Origin: an uncultured Myxococcales bacterium
Lineage (GTDB): Bacteria > Myxococcota_A > UBA9042
Length of the DNA: 42,381 bases
Assembly (NCBI GenBank): GCA_903869075.1
Contig: CAIPXZ010000537.1
Coordinates: 1-42,381, forward strand
Direction: 5' to 3'
Program-made: the position numbers and the translations under genes
Notes under the pieces: generated by a model
The model's input: only the letters and a program-made list of their open reading frames with translations
The model's database searches: none
Told to the model about the DNA's origin: nothing
Shown here: positions 1 through 8,981 of the stretch, in pieces
Layout: each line of letters opens with the position of its first letter
Position numbering within the stretch: position 1 is the first letter of the stretch

Positions 1-1662
1 GCGGGCGCCCAGGCGGCGGCGAAGCTGGCGGCGGGAACCGAGGTGCTGCTGCGCCACGCCACGCAGATCGGCGCCGACGACGCGCGCGCTTGGGCGGCGG
101 CCAAGCCGGCGGATGGCCGGCTGACGGCGGTTGTCGATCTGCCGGAAGCGGCCAAGCTGAACGTGGCGGCGTGGCTGGGCGCGCTGCAGCCGGACCTGGT
201 CGAATTGCGCACGCCGGCGTGGTCGGAGGCCGGCATGGCGGCGATCGGCTGGCCAGCGGGCCACGCCGTGTTGCTGCGGGTGCTGCAGGCGCTGGCGACG
301 GCGGAGGTGCCGACCCGGCTGGCGCTGCACGTCTCGGCGCTGACCGTCGCCGAGTTGAGCGCCGAAGCGCTGGACGCATTGGCCGCGGCGACGGGGTTGC
401 CGTCCCTGACGCTGGTGCTGCGGCCGGTGCTGGGTGCGGCGGCGCCGCCGCTGGACAAGCTGGCGCAGGCGGCGGTGGCGCTGTGGCAGTCGGCGCACGC
501 GGTGACGGCGGCGCGGCTGCTGCCGGCATGCGCGCTGCCCGAGGGCGTGGACGGCGAGGCGACTTTCGCCAGCGAACGCACCGCCGCCAAGCAGGACTAC
601 ACGCCGGCGTGCGCGGGCTGTCCGGCGCGGGAAGGCGGCCGCTGTGACGGCATCCCGGCGGACTTGTTGCAGGCGACAACCGCAGCTGGCGTGACCTGGG
701 CGGGCTGGGAGACGCTGGCGCAGGACCGCGATCCGGTGGTGATCGTCGCGGAACCGAATGAAACGCTGGAGGAAATGGCGGTGCGGCTTGGCCTGCGCCG
801 CGTCTGGCGCAGCGAGCTGTCCTTGGCCGAGGCCGAGGTGCTGGGCGCCCACCCGCCGCCGGGCCTGCTTGTGATTCCCGGCGCGCAGGTGACGCTGAAC
901 CCGGAGGCGACGCTGCAGTTTGACGCCGCGGGCGCGACCTCGCAGATCCTCTACCTGGCGCGCGAGCGGGCGGACGCGGAAGCGGCGCGCGCGGCCGATC
1001 TGGCGGCGACGAGCACCGACCCGGTGGAGCTGGCGGCGGCGCACCGCGCGCTGGGCCAGCTGCTGGGTTACCCGGAGTGCTGCGTCGCCGCGTTCCTGGC
1101 GGCGATGAGCGAGCGGCCGACCGACGCCGGCGTCACCGAGCACGCCTACGCGGTGCTGCGGGCGGCGCGCGCGAGCCAGACGCTGGATCGGCGGCTGAAT
1201 TTCGGCTCGCCGCTGGATGACGCCTGTCTGGTGCGGCACGTGCCGTGCGCGCTGGACTGCGCGGCGTCGCTGGCGCAGGTCGCGGAGATGGAGGCGGAGC
1301 TGGCGCGCATCGCCCCCGGGCGGCTGGCGACCAAGCTGGCGCTGCGCGTCGACGCGGCGCTCGTGTTTGCCGACAGCGCGCACCTGCCGCTGCGCGGGGT
1401 GGCGGTGGCCGATGGCAGCTTGCGCGACCCGGTCGTCGTCGCCGAATGGGACGGCAACACGCCGCGCGGCCGAGTTGCGCAGCGGGCGTACGAGGTGATC
1501 GCCGACCAGTTGGCACAAGCCGTGGCGCTGGTGCCAAGCGACGGTCTGGCGGGCGGCGGCGGCGTGCTGCTGCGCCGCGCCGATGGCACCGAGACGCCGC
1601 TGCTGCTGGGCACGCTGGGGGCGCATCCAGAATTTCCGCGGCTGATTGTCTTTGGTTCCTAG
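1..1662 (+). CDS. 5'-truncated protein with Cys motifs and a DUF483-like 'LGYPECCVAAF' segment; possibly the C-terminal part of a radical-SAM-type enzyme
   Basis: Frame 1 is open from base 1 through the called GTG at 43 to the stop at 1660-1662, so the true start is probably upstream. Motifs YTPACAGCPAREGGRCDG, LGYPECCVAAF and HVPCALDCAAS. Family assignment is from motif recall only. Confidence 0.55.
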   Translation, partial: AGAQAAAKLAAGTEVLLRHATQIGADDARAWAAAKPADGRLTAVVDLPEAAKLNVAAWLGALQPDLVELRTPAWSEAGMAAIGWPAGHAVLLRVLQALATAEVPTRLALHVSALTVAELSAEALDALAAATGLPSLTLVLRPVLGAAAPPLDKLAQAAVALWQSAHAVTAARLLPACALPEGVDGEATFASERTAAKQDYTPACAGCPAREGGRCDGIPADLLQATTAAGVTWAGWETLAQDRDPVVIVAEPNETLEEMAVRLGLRRVWRSELSLAEAEVLGAHPPPGLLVIPGAQVTLNPEATLQFDAAGATSQILYLARERADAEAARAADLAATSTDPVELAAAHRALGQLLGYPECCVAAFLAAMSERPTDAGVTEHAYAVLRAARASQTLDRRLNFGSPLDDACLVRHVPCALDCAASLAQVAEMEAELARIAPGRLATKLALRVDAALVFADSAHLPLRGVAVADGSLRDPVVVAEWDGNTPRGRVAQRAYEVIADQLAQAVALVPSDGLAGGGGVLLRRADGTETPLLLGTLGAHPEFPRLIVFGS

Positions 1663-1665
1663 CGC

Positions 1666-4380
1666 CTACCCGAGCGTCGCCGCCACACGCGCGAAGAACG
1701 CCTCCGCCACTGCCGGCACGTCATCAGGCGCCTTGCCGCCCGCCTGGGCAAAATCCGGGCGACCACCGCCGCGGCCGCCCAGCAACGGCGCCAGCGCCGC
1801 CACGGTCTGGCCCGCCGGCAGCTGCGCCGTCAAGTCCGCGGTCACCGCCACCAGCAGCAGCGCCTTGCCGTCCGCCAGCGTCGACAGCAGGCAGACGATG
1901 CCCGAGCCCAGCTGGTCGCGCGCCTGATCCGCCAGCGTGCGCAGGCCCGCGCCCTCGGCGCCGTCCACCACGCGAAACACCGCGGTATGACTGCCGAATT
2001 TCCGCTCCTGGTTCTGCCCGCCGCCGCTGTTGCCGGACAGCGCCTTGTGCTTCCACTTCTCCGCCTCGTCGCGCGCCGCCTTGATCTGGTCGGCCATTTT
2101 CTCAATGCGCTCAGGCAGTTGCTCCGTCGTCGTGTTCAGCCGGCGCGACACCTGCGTCAGCGCGTCCAGGCCTTCCTGCACGTACGCCAGCGCCGCCTCG
2201 CGGCACACCGCCTCGACGCGGCGCACGCCCGCTGACACCGCGGATTCACTGACGATTTTGACAAAGCCGATGTCGCCGGTCCGCGTCACGTGCGTGCCGC
2301 CGCACAGCTCCACCGAGTCGCCCAGTTGCAGCACGCGCACGATGTCGCCGTACTTGTCGCCAAAAAACGCCAGCGCGCCGCGCTTTTGCGCCACGTCCAT
2401 CGTCGTTTCGGCGGTATCGGCGACGGCGTTGGCAAAAACCCGCGCATTGGCGTGGGCCTCAATCGCGCGGATCTCGTCGTCGGTGAGCGCAGCGTAGTGA
2501 CTGAAATCAAAGCGCAAACGTCCGGGCTGCACAAGCGAGCCGCGCTGCTTGACGTGATTGCCGAGGATGTCCCGCAGCGCCTTGTGCAGCAGGTGCGTCG
2601 CCGAGTGGTGGGCACGCACGCTGGCGCGGTGGTCGGCGTCGACCGTGGCGCGGACAAGGTCGCCATCTTGCAGCTCGCCGGACTCGACGCGCACGAAGTG
2701 GAAGTAAAATCCGCTGTGTTTTTGCACATCTTCGACCACGGCGTGGCCGTCCGGCACCGCCGCGTCCGCCGGCCACCACAGGTCGCCGCGATCGCCCACC
2801 TGACCGCCGCCCTCGCCGTAAAACGGCGTGTCCGCCAGCACAAGCACCGCCTGCTGGCCCGCGCCAATCGTGTCGTCGGACGCGCCGCCCGCGAACAGCG
2901 CGTCGACCGTCGTGTGCAGCGTCGCCAGGTCGTAGCCGCGAAACACCGTCGGCTTGACCGACTCCGGCAGCTCGCGCACCAGGTCCCGCAGCTCCGTCGC
3001 GCCTTTTTTCCAGGACGCCTTGCCGCGCGCTTTTTGCGCTTGCATCGCCTCTGAAAAACCTTCCAGATCAACGGCATATCCGTTCTCGGCGGCGATCAGC
3101 GCGGTCAAATCGGTCGGGAAACCGTGGGTGTCGTGGAGCAGGAACACGACCGCGCCGGGCAGCACCTTGGCGCCGCCGGTGGCCTGGATGCGCGCCATCT
3201 CCGCCTCGATCAGCCGCAGCCCGGACTCCAGCGTCTGGCCAAACCGCTCCTCTTCGGTGCGCGTCACCCGCGCGATGATCGGCCGCGCCGTCGCCAGCTC
3301 CGGGAACACGCCGCCCAGCATGTCCGCGACCTGCGCCGTCACTTCGTGGAAAAACAGCTGTGTCATCCCGAGCTTGCGGCCAAAGCGGATGGCGCGGCGC
3401 ATGATCCGCCGCAGCACGTACCCGCGCCCCTCGCTGTCGGGATAGATGCCCTCGGCGATCAGGAACGCCGTGGCGCGGGCGTGGTCGGCGATGACGCGAA
3501 ACGCCACGTCGCGCTCGATTTCCGGGGTGTGGCTCAGCACATTTTCCGGGTCGAAGAGCCCGCCATAGCTCAGGCTCGCCAGCCGCTCGGTGGTGGCGAT
3601 CAGCCCGCGGAACAGGTCGGTGTCGTAGTTGCTCTGCGCGCCCTGCGCCACCGACGCCACGCGCTCCAGACCCATGCCGGTGTCGACGCTCGGCGCCGGC
3701 AGCGGCGACAGCTTGCCGTCCTGGCGGTCGTACTGCATGAACACGCAGTTCCAGATCTCGATGTAGCGGCCGTCGTCTTTGGCCAGCGTGCATTCCGGGC
3801 CTTGGCTCGGATCCAAATCCCAGTAAATTTCAGTACATGGGCCGCACGGGCCGGTGTCACCCATCGACCAGAAGTTGTCCTTTTCGCCCAGCGGCACGAT
3901 GCGATCGGCCGGCAGCCCGGCGATCTGCAGCCACAAATCGCGCGCCTCGAGGTCCGCCGGCACAGCGGCGTTGCCGGCAAAATACGTCGTCACCAAGCGG
4001 GATTTGTCCAGCTTGAGCACTTCCGTCAGGAACTGCCAGGCGTAGGTGATCGCGCCCTGCTTGAAATAGTCGCCAAAGGAAAAGTTGCCGAGCATCTCGA
4101 ACAGCGTGTGGTGCCGCCGCGTGCGGCCGACGTTCTCGAGATCATTGTGCTTTCCGCTGACGCGCAGGCATTTTTGCGTCGAGGTCGCGGTCTTGTACGG
4201 CGCGGTGCGGGCGCCGGTAAAATAGTCCTTGAACTGGACCATGCCGGCGTTGATGAAGAGCAGCGTCGGGTCCGCCGGCGGCAGCAGCGAGTGCGAAGCG
4301 ACGACGGCGTGGCCATTTTGGCCAAAATAGTCGAGGAAGGCTTGGCGAATTTCAGCGACGGAATGGGGCGTCTTGTCCAT
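1666..4380 (-). CDS. alaS: Alanyl-tRNA synthetase
   Basis: 904 aa; N-terminal FLDYFGQNGHAVVASHSLLPPADPTLLFINAGMVQFKDYF; editing domain HHSATHLLHKAL; CGGTHV motif. Full-length reading frame. Confidence 0.98.
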   Translation of the reverse strand: MDKTPHSVAEIRQAFLDYFGQNGHAVVASHSLLPPADPTLLFINAGMVQFKDYFTGARTAPYKTATSTQKCLRVSGKHNDLENVGRTRRHHTLFEMLGNFSFGDYFKQGAITYAWQFLTEVLKLDKSRLVTTYFAGNAAVPADLEARDLWLQIAGLPADRIVPLGEKDNFWSMGDTGPCGPCTEIYWDLDPSQGPECTLAKDDGRYIEIWNCVFMQYDRQDGKLSPLPAPSVDTGMGLERVASVAQGAQSNYDTDLFRGLIATTERLASLSYGGLFDPENVLSHTPEIERDVAFRVIADHARATAFLIAEGIYPDSEGRGYVLRRIMRRAIRFGRKLGMTQLFFHEVTAQVADMLGGVFPELATARPIIARVTRTEEERFGQTLESGLRLIEAEMARIQATGGAKVLPGAVVFLLHDTHGFPTDLTALIAAENGYAVDLEGFSEAMQAQKARGKASWKKGATELRDLVRELPESVKPTVFRGYDLATLHTTVDALFAGGASDDTIGAGQQAVLVLADTPFYGEGGGQVGDRGDLWWPADAAVPDGHAVVEDVQKHSGFYFHFVRVESGELQDGDLVRATVDADHRASVRAHHSATHLLHKALRDILGNHVKQRGSLVQPGRLRFDFSHYAALTDDEIRAIEAHANARVFANAVADTAETTMDVAQKRGALAFFGDKYGDIVRVLQLGDSVELCGGTHVTRTGDIGFVKIVSESAVSAGVRRVEAVCREAALAYVQEGLDALTQVSRRLNTTTEQLPERIEKMADQIKAARDEAEKWKHKALSGNSGGGQNQERKFGSHTAVFRVVDGAEGAGLRTLADQARDQLGSGIVCLLSTLADGKALLLVAVTADLTAQLPAGQTVAALAPLLGGRGGGRPDFAQAGGKAPDDVPAVAEAFFARVAATLG

Positions 4381-4428
4381 GGTCTCACTCGTGTTGCGGT
4401 CCGGAACGGCACCGCGGGGCGCGGAAGG

Positions 4429-6165
4429 TTAGCGCACGGCTGGGGTGCTGACCAGTGTCGACTGCACACGCGCCGCGGCGTCCGGCAAGTGCGCGTTTTG
4501 ATAGGCCACAATCGCGGCGTCGGCGGCCTGACGGTCGTGACCCAGCAGGTAAGCGTGCTCAAACAGCGCGCCCGCCTCCGGCCACAGCCGGTACTGCGCC
4601 GCCAGCGGACCCAGCGCCAGCAGCGCCGGCACGTCGCCTTGCCGCGCGTGGTGCCGCCGCAGCGCGTCCAGCGCCTGCGCCAGGTTGCGCCGCTCAATCG
4701 CCGTCAGCGGCAGCGCCTGCTGGACGACAAAAGTGCAGAAATTGCGGTGCGCATCCGGCCGCAAATTCGGCTGGTTGGCATACGCCCAGGCGTACAGCGC
4801 GCGCGCGTCCGCGACCGGCGCCTTGGCGCTGAACACCGCCAGCACCATGCCGTCCACGGCGCGATCGCGCTGTAAAATTAGGAGGTTCTGCCGCAGGAAC
4901 GCGTAGTCCTCGTCGCGCCGCTGCGCCGCGTCCAGGGACTCGGCGTAGCGCTTGATCAAGAGCGACCGTTGCGGATCCGCCGCCAGGTTGGTGCCCCACA
5001 GCGTCAGGGAATCGCGCCACAGCGGCTGCTGCAGCGCCGTCAGCGTCAGCAGCGCCGCGACGACCACCGCCGCCAGCGCCTGGACGCCGCGCCGCTGCAG
5101 CTGCGTCTCCAGCGCCGTCGCCGCCAGCGCCGCCAGACACGCCAGCGGCACGTAGGCGTAGCTGTCGCAGGTAAAGCGGTTGATCGGCAGCAGCATGGAC
5201 ACCGGCGCGTACGTCAGCGCCGCCAAGCCCAGCCACCAGCGCAGCCGCCGATCGCCACTGCGCGCCACCGCCACCGCCAGCGCTGCCAACGCCGCCAGGA
5301 CCAGCAGCCCGCGCCAGAACGGCGCGTCGGTCGGCCGCAAATCGGTCAGGCGAAAATACTGCGGCAGCAGCCCGCGCGGCCACAGCACATGCCGCGCTTG
5401 CAGGTCCAGCGCCTGCAGCACCGCCGCCAGGCGTTCCTGCAGGCCGTGCGGCGTGTCGTCCAGCGTCGTGTAGCCATCCGGACCGGCGTGGCGCGCCAGC
5501 GTCAGCCCGGCGGCAAAAATCGCCAGCGCCAGACCCGCCAGCACCACCGCCGCCAGCGCCAGACCTGGCCGCCGCAGCCCTGGCCGGCCGTCCAGCGCCA
5601 GCACGGTCCACAGCAGGCATGCCGGCAGGACGATCGCCGTCGGCTTGGCCAACATCGCCGCCAACCCAACCAGCAGCAGCCACGGCGGCACCCGCACCCG
5701 CGCCACGCCCGCGTGCAGCGTCAGCAGGAACCCGGCGGCGTACAGCAGGTCCTTGGTGGCGGTACACCACGTCGCTGGCTCAACGACAAGCGGATGCAGC
5801 GCCCACAGCGCCGTGCCCAGCCAGGCCACCCGCGGCATCGCGGTGCGCTGCAGCAGCAGGAACAGCAGCGCCGCGTTCAGCGCGTGCAGCAGCACGTTCA
5901 GGCCGTGGAACGCCGCCGGCGTCACGCCCAGCGCCAGCGCCGTCAGGCGGTACAGCGCCATCGTCACCGGGATTGGATAGCCGAGCGCCGGCGTCAGCAG
6001 GCCATCGGCCGGCCACGCAACATTTGGATTCACAAGCGGATTGTCGCGAATATACTGCGGATCATCCCACAGCACGAAGCCGTAGCCCAGCGCGCGCGCA
6101 AACACCGCGCCGACCACTGCCAGCACGGCCAGCGCCTGCCAGGCGTGGCGGCGCGTCAGCGTCAC
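4429..6165 (-). CDS. Multi-pass membrane protein, TMTC/PMT-like glycosyltransferase-type
   Basis: 578 aa; N-terminal pattern YGFVLWDDPQYIRDNPLV...FHGLNVLLHALNAALLFLLLQR...WLGTALWALHPLVVEPATW is typical of TMTC-like proteins; many hydrophobic segments. Confidence 0.75.
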   Translation of the reverse strand: MTLTRRHAWQALAVLAVVGAVFARALGYGFVLWDDPQYIRDNPLVNPNVAWPADGLLTPALGYPIPVTMALYRLTALALGVTPAAFHGLNVLLHALNAALLFLLLQRTAMPRVAWLGTALWALHPLVVEPATWCTATKDLLYAAGFLLTLHAGVARVRVPPWLLLVGLAAMLAKPTAIVLPACLLWTVLALDGRPGLRRPGLALAAVVLAGLALAIFAAGLTLARHAGPDGYTTLDDTPHGLQERLAAVLQALDLQARHVLWPRGLLPQYFRLTDLRPTDAPFWRGLLVLAALAALAVAVARSGDRRLRWWLGLAALTYAPVSMLLPINRFTCDSYAYVPLACLAALAATALETQLQRRGVQALAAVVVAALLTLTALQQPLWRDSLTLWGTNLAADPQRSLLIKRYAESLDAAQRRDEDYAFLRQNLLILQRDRAVDGMVLAVFSAKAPVADARALYAWAYANQPNLRPDAHRNFCTFVVQQALPLTAIERRNLAQALDALRRHHARQGDVPALLALGPLAAQYRLWPEAGALFEHAYLLGHDRQAADAAIVAYQNAHLPDAAARVQSTLVSTPAVR

Positions 6166-7439
6166 GGCTTGTGACCGTGGCGGCGCTTGGCGGCTTTGGC
6201 GCCCTTGCTGGCCTTGGTCGCCGGCTCGGGCTTGGCCGGCTTCTCGGCCTCCACGCGCTGCCGCTTGGGCGCCGCCTTGTCCGGCAGCGGCTCACACAGC
6301 TCCGCCAGCGGCTGGTTGGGCGACACCTTGGCCAGCGCCACGTGACCCTCCGCCAGTGCGTCCACCACCAGCGCGTGCGCATCCTGCACCGCCTCGCCGC
6401 AGACCATGTCCACGCGCAGCGCCGTCTGGATCGCCGCCTGCCACTGGCCCGCCTTCAGCTGCTTTTTCGCCTCGCGCAGCCAGATCGACTGCGGATCCGC
6501 GTCCTTCTCCGCGCTCTCCGCGCCCTGGCCCTTCAAGCGCTTTTGCCGCAGCGCCTGCCGCTCCGTGGCACCGCTCGCCAACTGCTGCGCCGCTTCCTCC
6601 GCGCGCGCGCACGCGGCGGCATTGGGCGCCTCGCGATCGGCTGGCGCGGCGTCCGCTTTGCCCTCACACAGCGCCTGCAGCTGCCCCAGGTCGTGCGACA
6701 GGAACGCGCGCTCCGCCAGCGGTTGCCAGCTCAGCTTGCCGCCGTCCACGTGCAGCGCCTGCGCGGTGCGCTGCCAGGCGACGACCTCGCCGAACTGCCC
6801 ATCGGCAAACCGCGCGCTGGCGATCGCCACCACCGGCATCGCCGGCCAGCCCGTCGCCACCAGCGTCCCCCACGCCGCGCCATCGTGGCCGGCTTTTTGG
6901 CGTTCCGGCGGCAGCGTCTCCGGCTCGTGGTGCGCCTCGGCAAACGCCGCTTCCGCCTTGCGCTCGCCCGGCCACGCCGCCACGACGACCAGCTGCTTGC
7001 CGGTGGCCCGCGCGCGGTCGGCGTCCGCCCGATCCACCGCCTTTGTGCACAGGCAGACTTCCCCCACCACCGGCGGCTCGCCCGGCTTCTCCGGCGGCAG
7101 CGTGATCTCCAGGCGCTTGCCGAGCGCGCAATCCGCCGGCAGCTGGTCGGCACAGCTCGTCTGCGGCACCAGCGTCCCCGCCTGCGCCCCGGACGCCAGC
7201 CGCCGCGGCAGCTGCGGCAGCTGCGGCAGCGCATCGCCCAGGGTCTGGCCCGCGGGCAGCGTCAGCGGCGGCTCAGTCGCCACAACGGTCGGCGGCGGCG
7301 GCTCTGGCTCACTCGGCGCGGCGACGGCCTGCGCGCTCGGCGGCTTCGGCGGCGGCGGCGGTCGATCGCACGCCGTCAGCGCCAGCGCGCCCACCAGCAC
7401 CAGCTTCAAGTTGGCAAATTTCGTCATGATTCTCCGCAT
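6162..7439 (-). CDS. Predicted lipoprotein with Pro-rich N-terminus and Lys/Arg-rich C-terminal tail
   Basis: Signal-like MTKFANLKLVLVGALALTAC lipobox (ATG at 7427 is an alternative start); PPPPPKPP; stop overlaps the start of the TMTC-like gene (ATGA). Confidence 0.7.
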   Translation of the reverse strand: MRRIMTKFANLKLVLVGALALTACDRPPPPPKPPSAQAVAAPSEPEPPPPTVVATEPPLTLPAGQTLGDALPQLPQLPRRLASGAQAGTLVPQTSCADQLPADCALGKRLEITLPPEKPGEPPVVGEVCLCTKAVDRADADRARATGKQLVVVAAWPGERKAEAAFAEAHHEPETLPPERQKAGHDGAAWGTLVATGWPAMPVVAIASARFADGQFGEVVAWQRTAQALHVDGGKLSWQPLAERAFLSHDLGQLQALCEGKADAAPADREAPNAAACARAEEAAQQLASGATERQALRQKRLKGQGAESAEKDADPQSIWLREAKKQLKAGQWQAAIQTALRVDMVCGEAVQDAHALVVDALAEGHVALAKVSPNQPLAELCEPLPDKAAPKRQRVEAEKPAKPEPATKASKGAKAAKRRHGHKP

Positions 7440-7451
7440 CGTCGGTCCCGT

Positions 7452-8027
7452 TCAGTCCCAGTTGCGCACCAGCGCGTGGCGCATCGGCTCGCCGCGGTGC
7501 GGCAGCGGCATGCCCATCGGCACCAGATCGTCCACGCCCGCGCCCAGCTTCGCCTCGCCGCGCAGCAGGCCTTCCTCGACAAAACCCAGGCCGGCGTACA
7601 TCGCCCGCGCCGCCGTGTTAGTCGCGTGTACCTGCAGCGCCAGTTTTTCCAGCAGCGGATTTTCCTGCGCCCAGCGAATCGTCTGGGCCATCAAGCGCTT
7701 GCCCACGCCGCGACGCCACCACGCGCGCACGACGCCCACGCTCATCGTGCCGACGTGCCGCGTGCGCCAGAGGTGGCCGCCGACGATGCTGCACAGGCCG
7801 ATCACCTGACCGTCCGCCGCCACCGCCAGCACCAGCACGCTGTTGGATTGGTGGTGAAAGCGGCCGATAATGTCGCGCTCAACTTCGACCTGATCGTCAA
7901 AATCTTCAAGGCCTTGCAGCAAAAACTCGGTCTCGCCAAAGATCTGCCGCTTGAACGCGCACAGCGCCTCGGCGTCGGCCAGACCGGCGGGGCGAATGGA
8001 ATAGGCGTCGTCCGGCGGTGCGCGCAT
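7452..8027 (-). CDS. GNAT family N-acetyltransferase
   Basis: 191 aa; SVGVVRAWWRRGVGKRLMAQTIRWAQ...LALQVHATNTAARAMYAGLGFVEEGLLRGE, GNAT motif A/B pattern. Confidence 0.88.
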   Translation of the reverse strand: MRAPPDDAYSIRPAGLADAEALCAFKRQIFGETEFLLQGLEDFDDQVEVERDIIGRFHHQSNSVLVLAVAADGQVIGLCSIVGGHLWRTRHVGTMSVGVVRAWWRRGVGKRLMAQTIRWAQENPLLEKLALQVHATNTAARAMYAGLGFVEEGLLRGEAKLGAGVDDLVPMGMPLPHRGEPMRHALVRNWD

Positions 8028-8090
8028 GCGCCGACTGTCGCACGAAATGGCCCGGCGGCAAAAGTCCGCGCTGCGCCACAGCCGCGGATT

Positions 8091-8981
8091 TCAGCGCGCG
8101 ACGCCGTCCAGGTTGAAGTTGCCCAGCACCCGCGCGTCCGCCACCGGCAGGCTGACGTAGCCCGCGCCCAGGCCGTGCAGGAACGTATCCAGTCGCGCCG
8201 TCGCCGGGTCCAGCTGCCGCAGCGCCTGCACCGTCGCCGCCGCCAGCCACAGCGGGTGGCCGCCGCGCACGCCCGCCGCTGTCGCCACCACCGGCCGCAC
8301 CGCCTGCGCGTCGCCGGCGCGGATCGCCGCCGCCACAAGCCGCAGCACAAGCCCGCGCTCCGGTGCCGGACAATCTACCGGCAGCAGCAGCACCGGTCCG
8401 GTCGTCACCGCCAGCGCGCGCTGCAGGCTGTGCAGCGGCGTCGCGTCGGGGTCGCCGTGCAGCGCGTCCAGCCGCGGCAACGTGACAAGCGCCGAATCCG
8501 GGTGCAGCACCGCCACCACGCGCGCCGCGCCCGCCGCCAGCAGCCTCTGCGCCTGCTGCTGCCACAGCGGCTGGCCATCGACGGCGATCAGCGCCTTGGG
8601 CCCGCCGGCGCGCCGCCCGTGCCCCGCCGCCAGCAGCACCGCGGTGAGGGGAAGCGCTGCCTGGCTCGGCCGCAGCCGCAGCGCCTGCTGGTCCGCAGCG
8701 TCGGACGGCAAATCCAGCGCGAACGGCGCCAGCGCCAGCCGGTTGGTCGTGCGCCGGAACCGCTGGCTCGCGCGATCGCGGATGCGCTCCGCCGCGGCAA
8801 AACGCCCGAGCGACTCGACGTGCGCCGCCGCCGCCCACTGCGTGAGCGCCCGTAGGCCTTCACGCAGCGGCCCGGGCGGCGTCCGCAGCCACGCGACCTC
8901 CCACCACGCATGCGCTTCGTGAAAGGCGGACTCCTCCCACGCCACGCCGCCAGCGACGATCAGCACGGCGAGATCGGTCAC
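8091..8981 (-). CDS. DUF309-like domain fused to MobA/MocA-type nucleotidyltransferase
   Basis: GTG start at 8981 overlaps the upstream stop (GTGA). N-terminal FHEAHAWWEVAWLRTPPGPLREGLRALTQWAAAAH resembles DUF309; C-terminal AVLLAAGHGRRAGGPKALIAVDGQPLW and LLPVDCP are MobA/MocA NTP-transferase motifs. The longer ORF (to 9749) runs antisense-like into xdhC and is not expected to be real. Confidence 0.78.
   Translation of the reverse strand: MTDLAVLIVAGGVAWEESAFHEAHAWWEVAWLRTPPGPLREGLRALTQWAAAAHVESLGRFAAAERIRDRASQRFRRTTNRLALAPFALDLPSDAADQQALRLRPSQAALPLTAVLLAAGHGRRAGGPKALIAVDGQPLWQQQAQRLLAAGAARVVAVLHPDSALVTLPRLDALHGDPDATPLHSLQRALAVTTGPVLLLPVDCPAPERGLVLRLVAAAIRAGDAQAVRPVVATAAGVRGGHPLWLAAATVQALRQLDPATARLDTFLHGLGAGYVSLPVADARVLGNFNLDGVAR

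Noticed and set aside
3124-4875. 583-aa plus-strand ORF opposite alaS
   Set aside because: Antisense of a confident alaS.
5619-8855. 1078-aa plus-strand ORF spanning several minus-strand genes
   Set aside because: Arg-rich antisense artefact crossing multiple well-supported genes.
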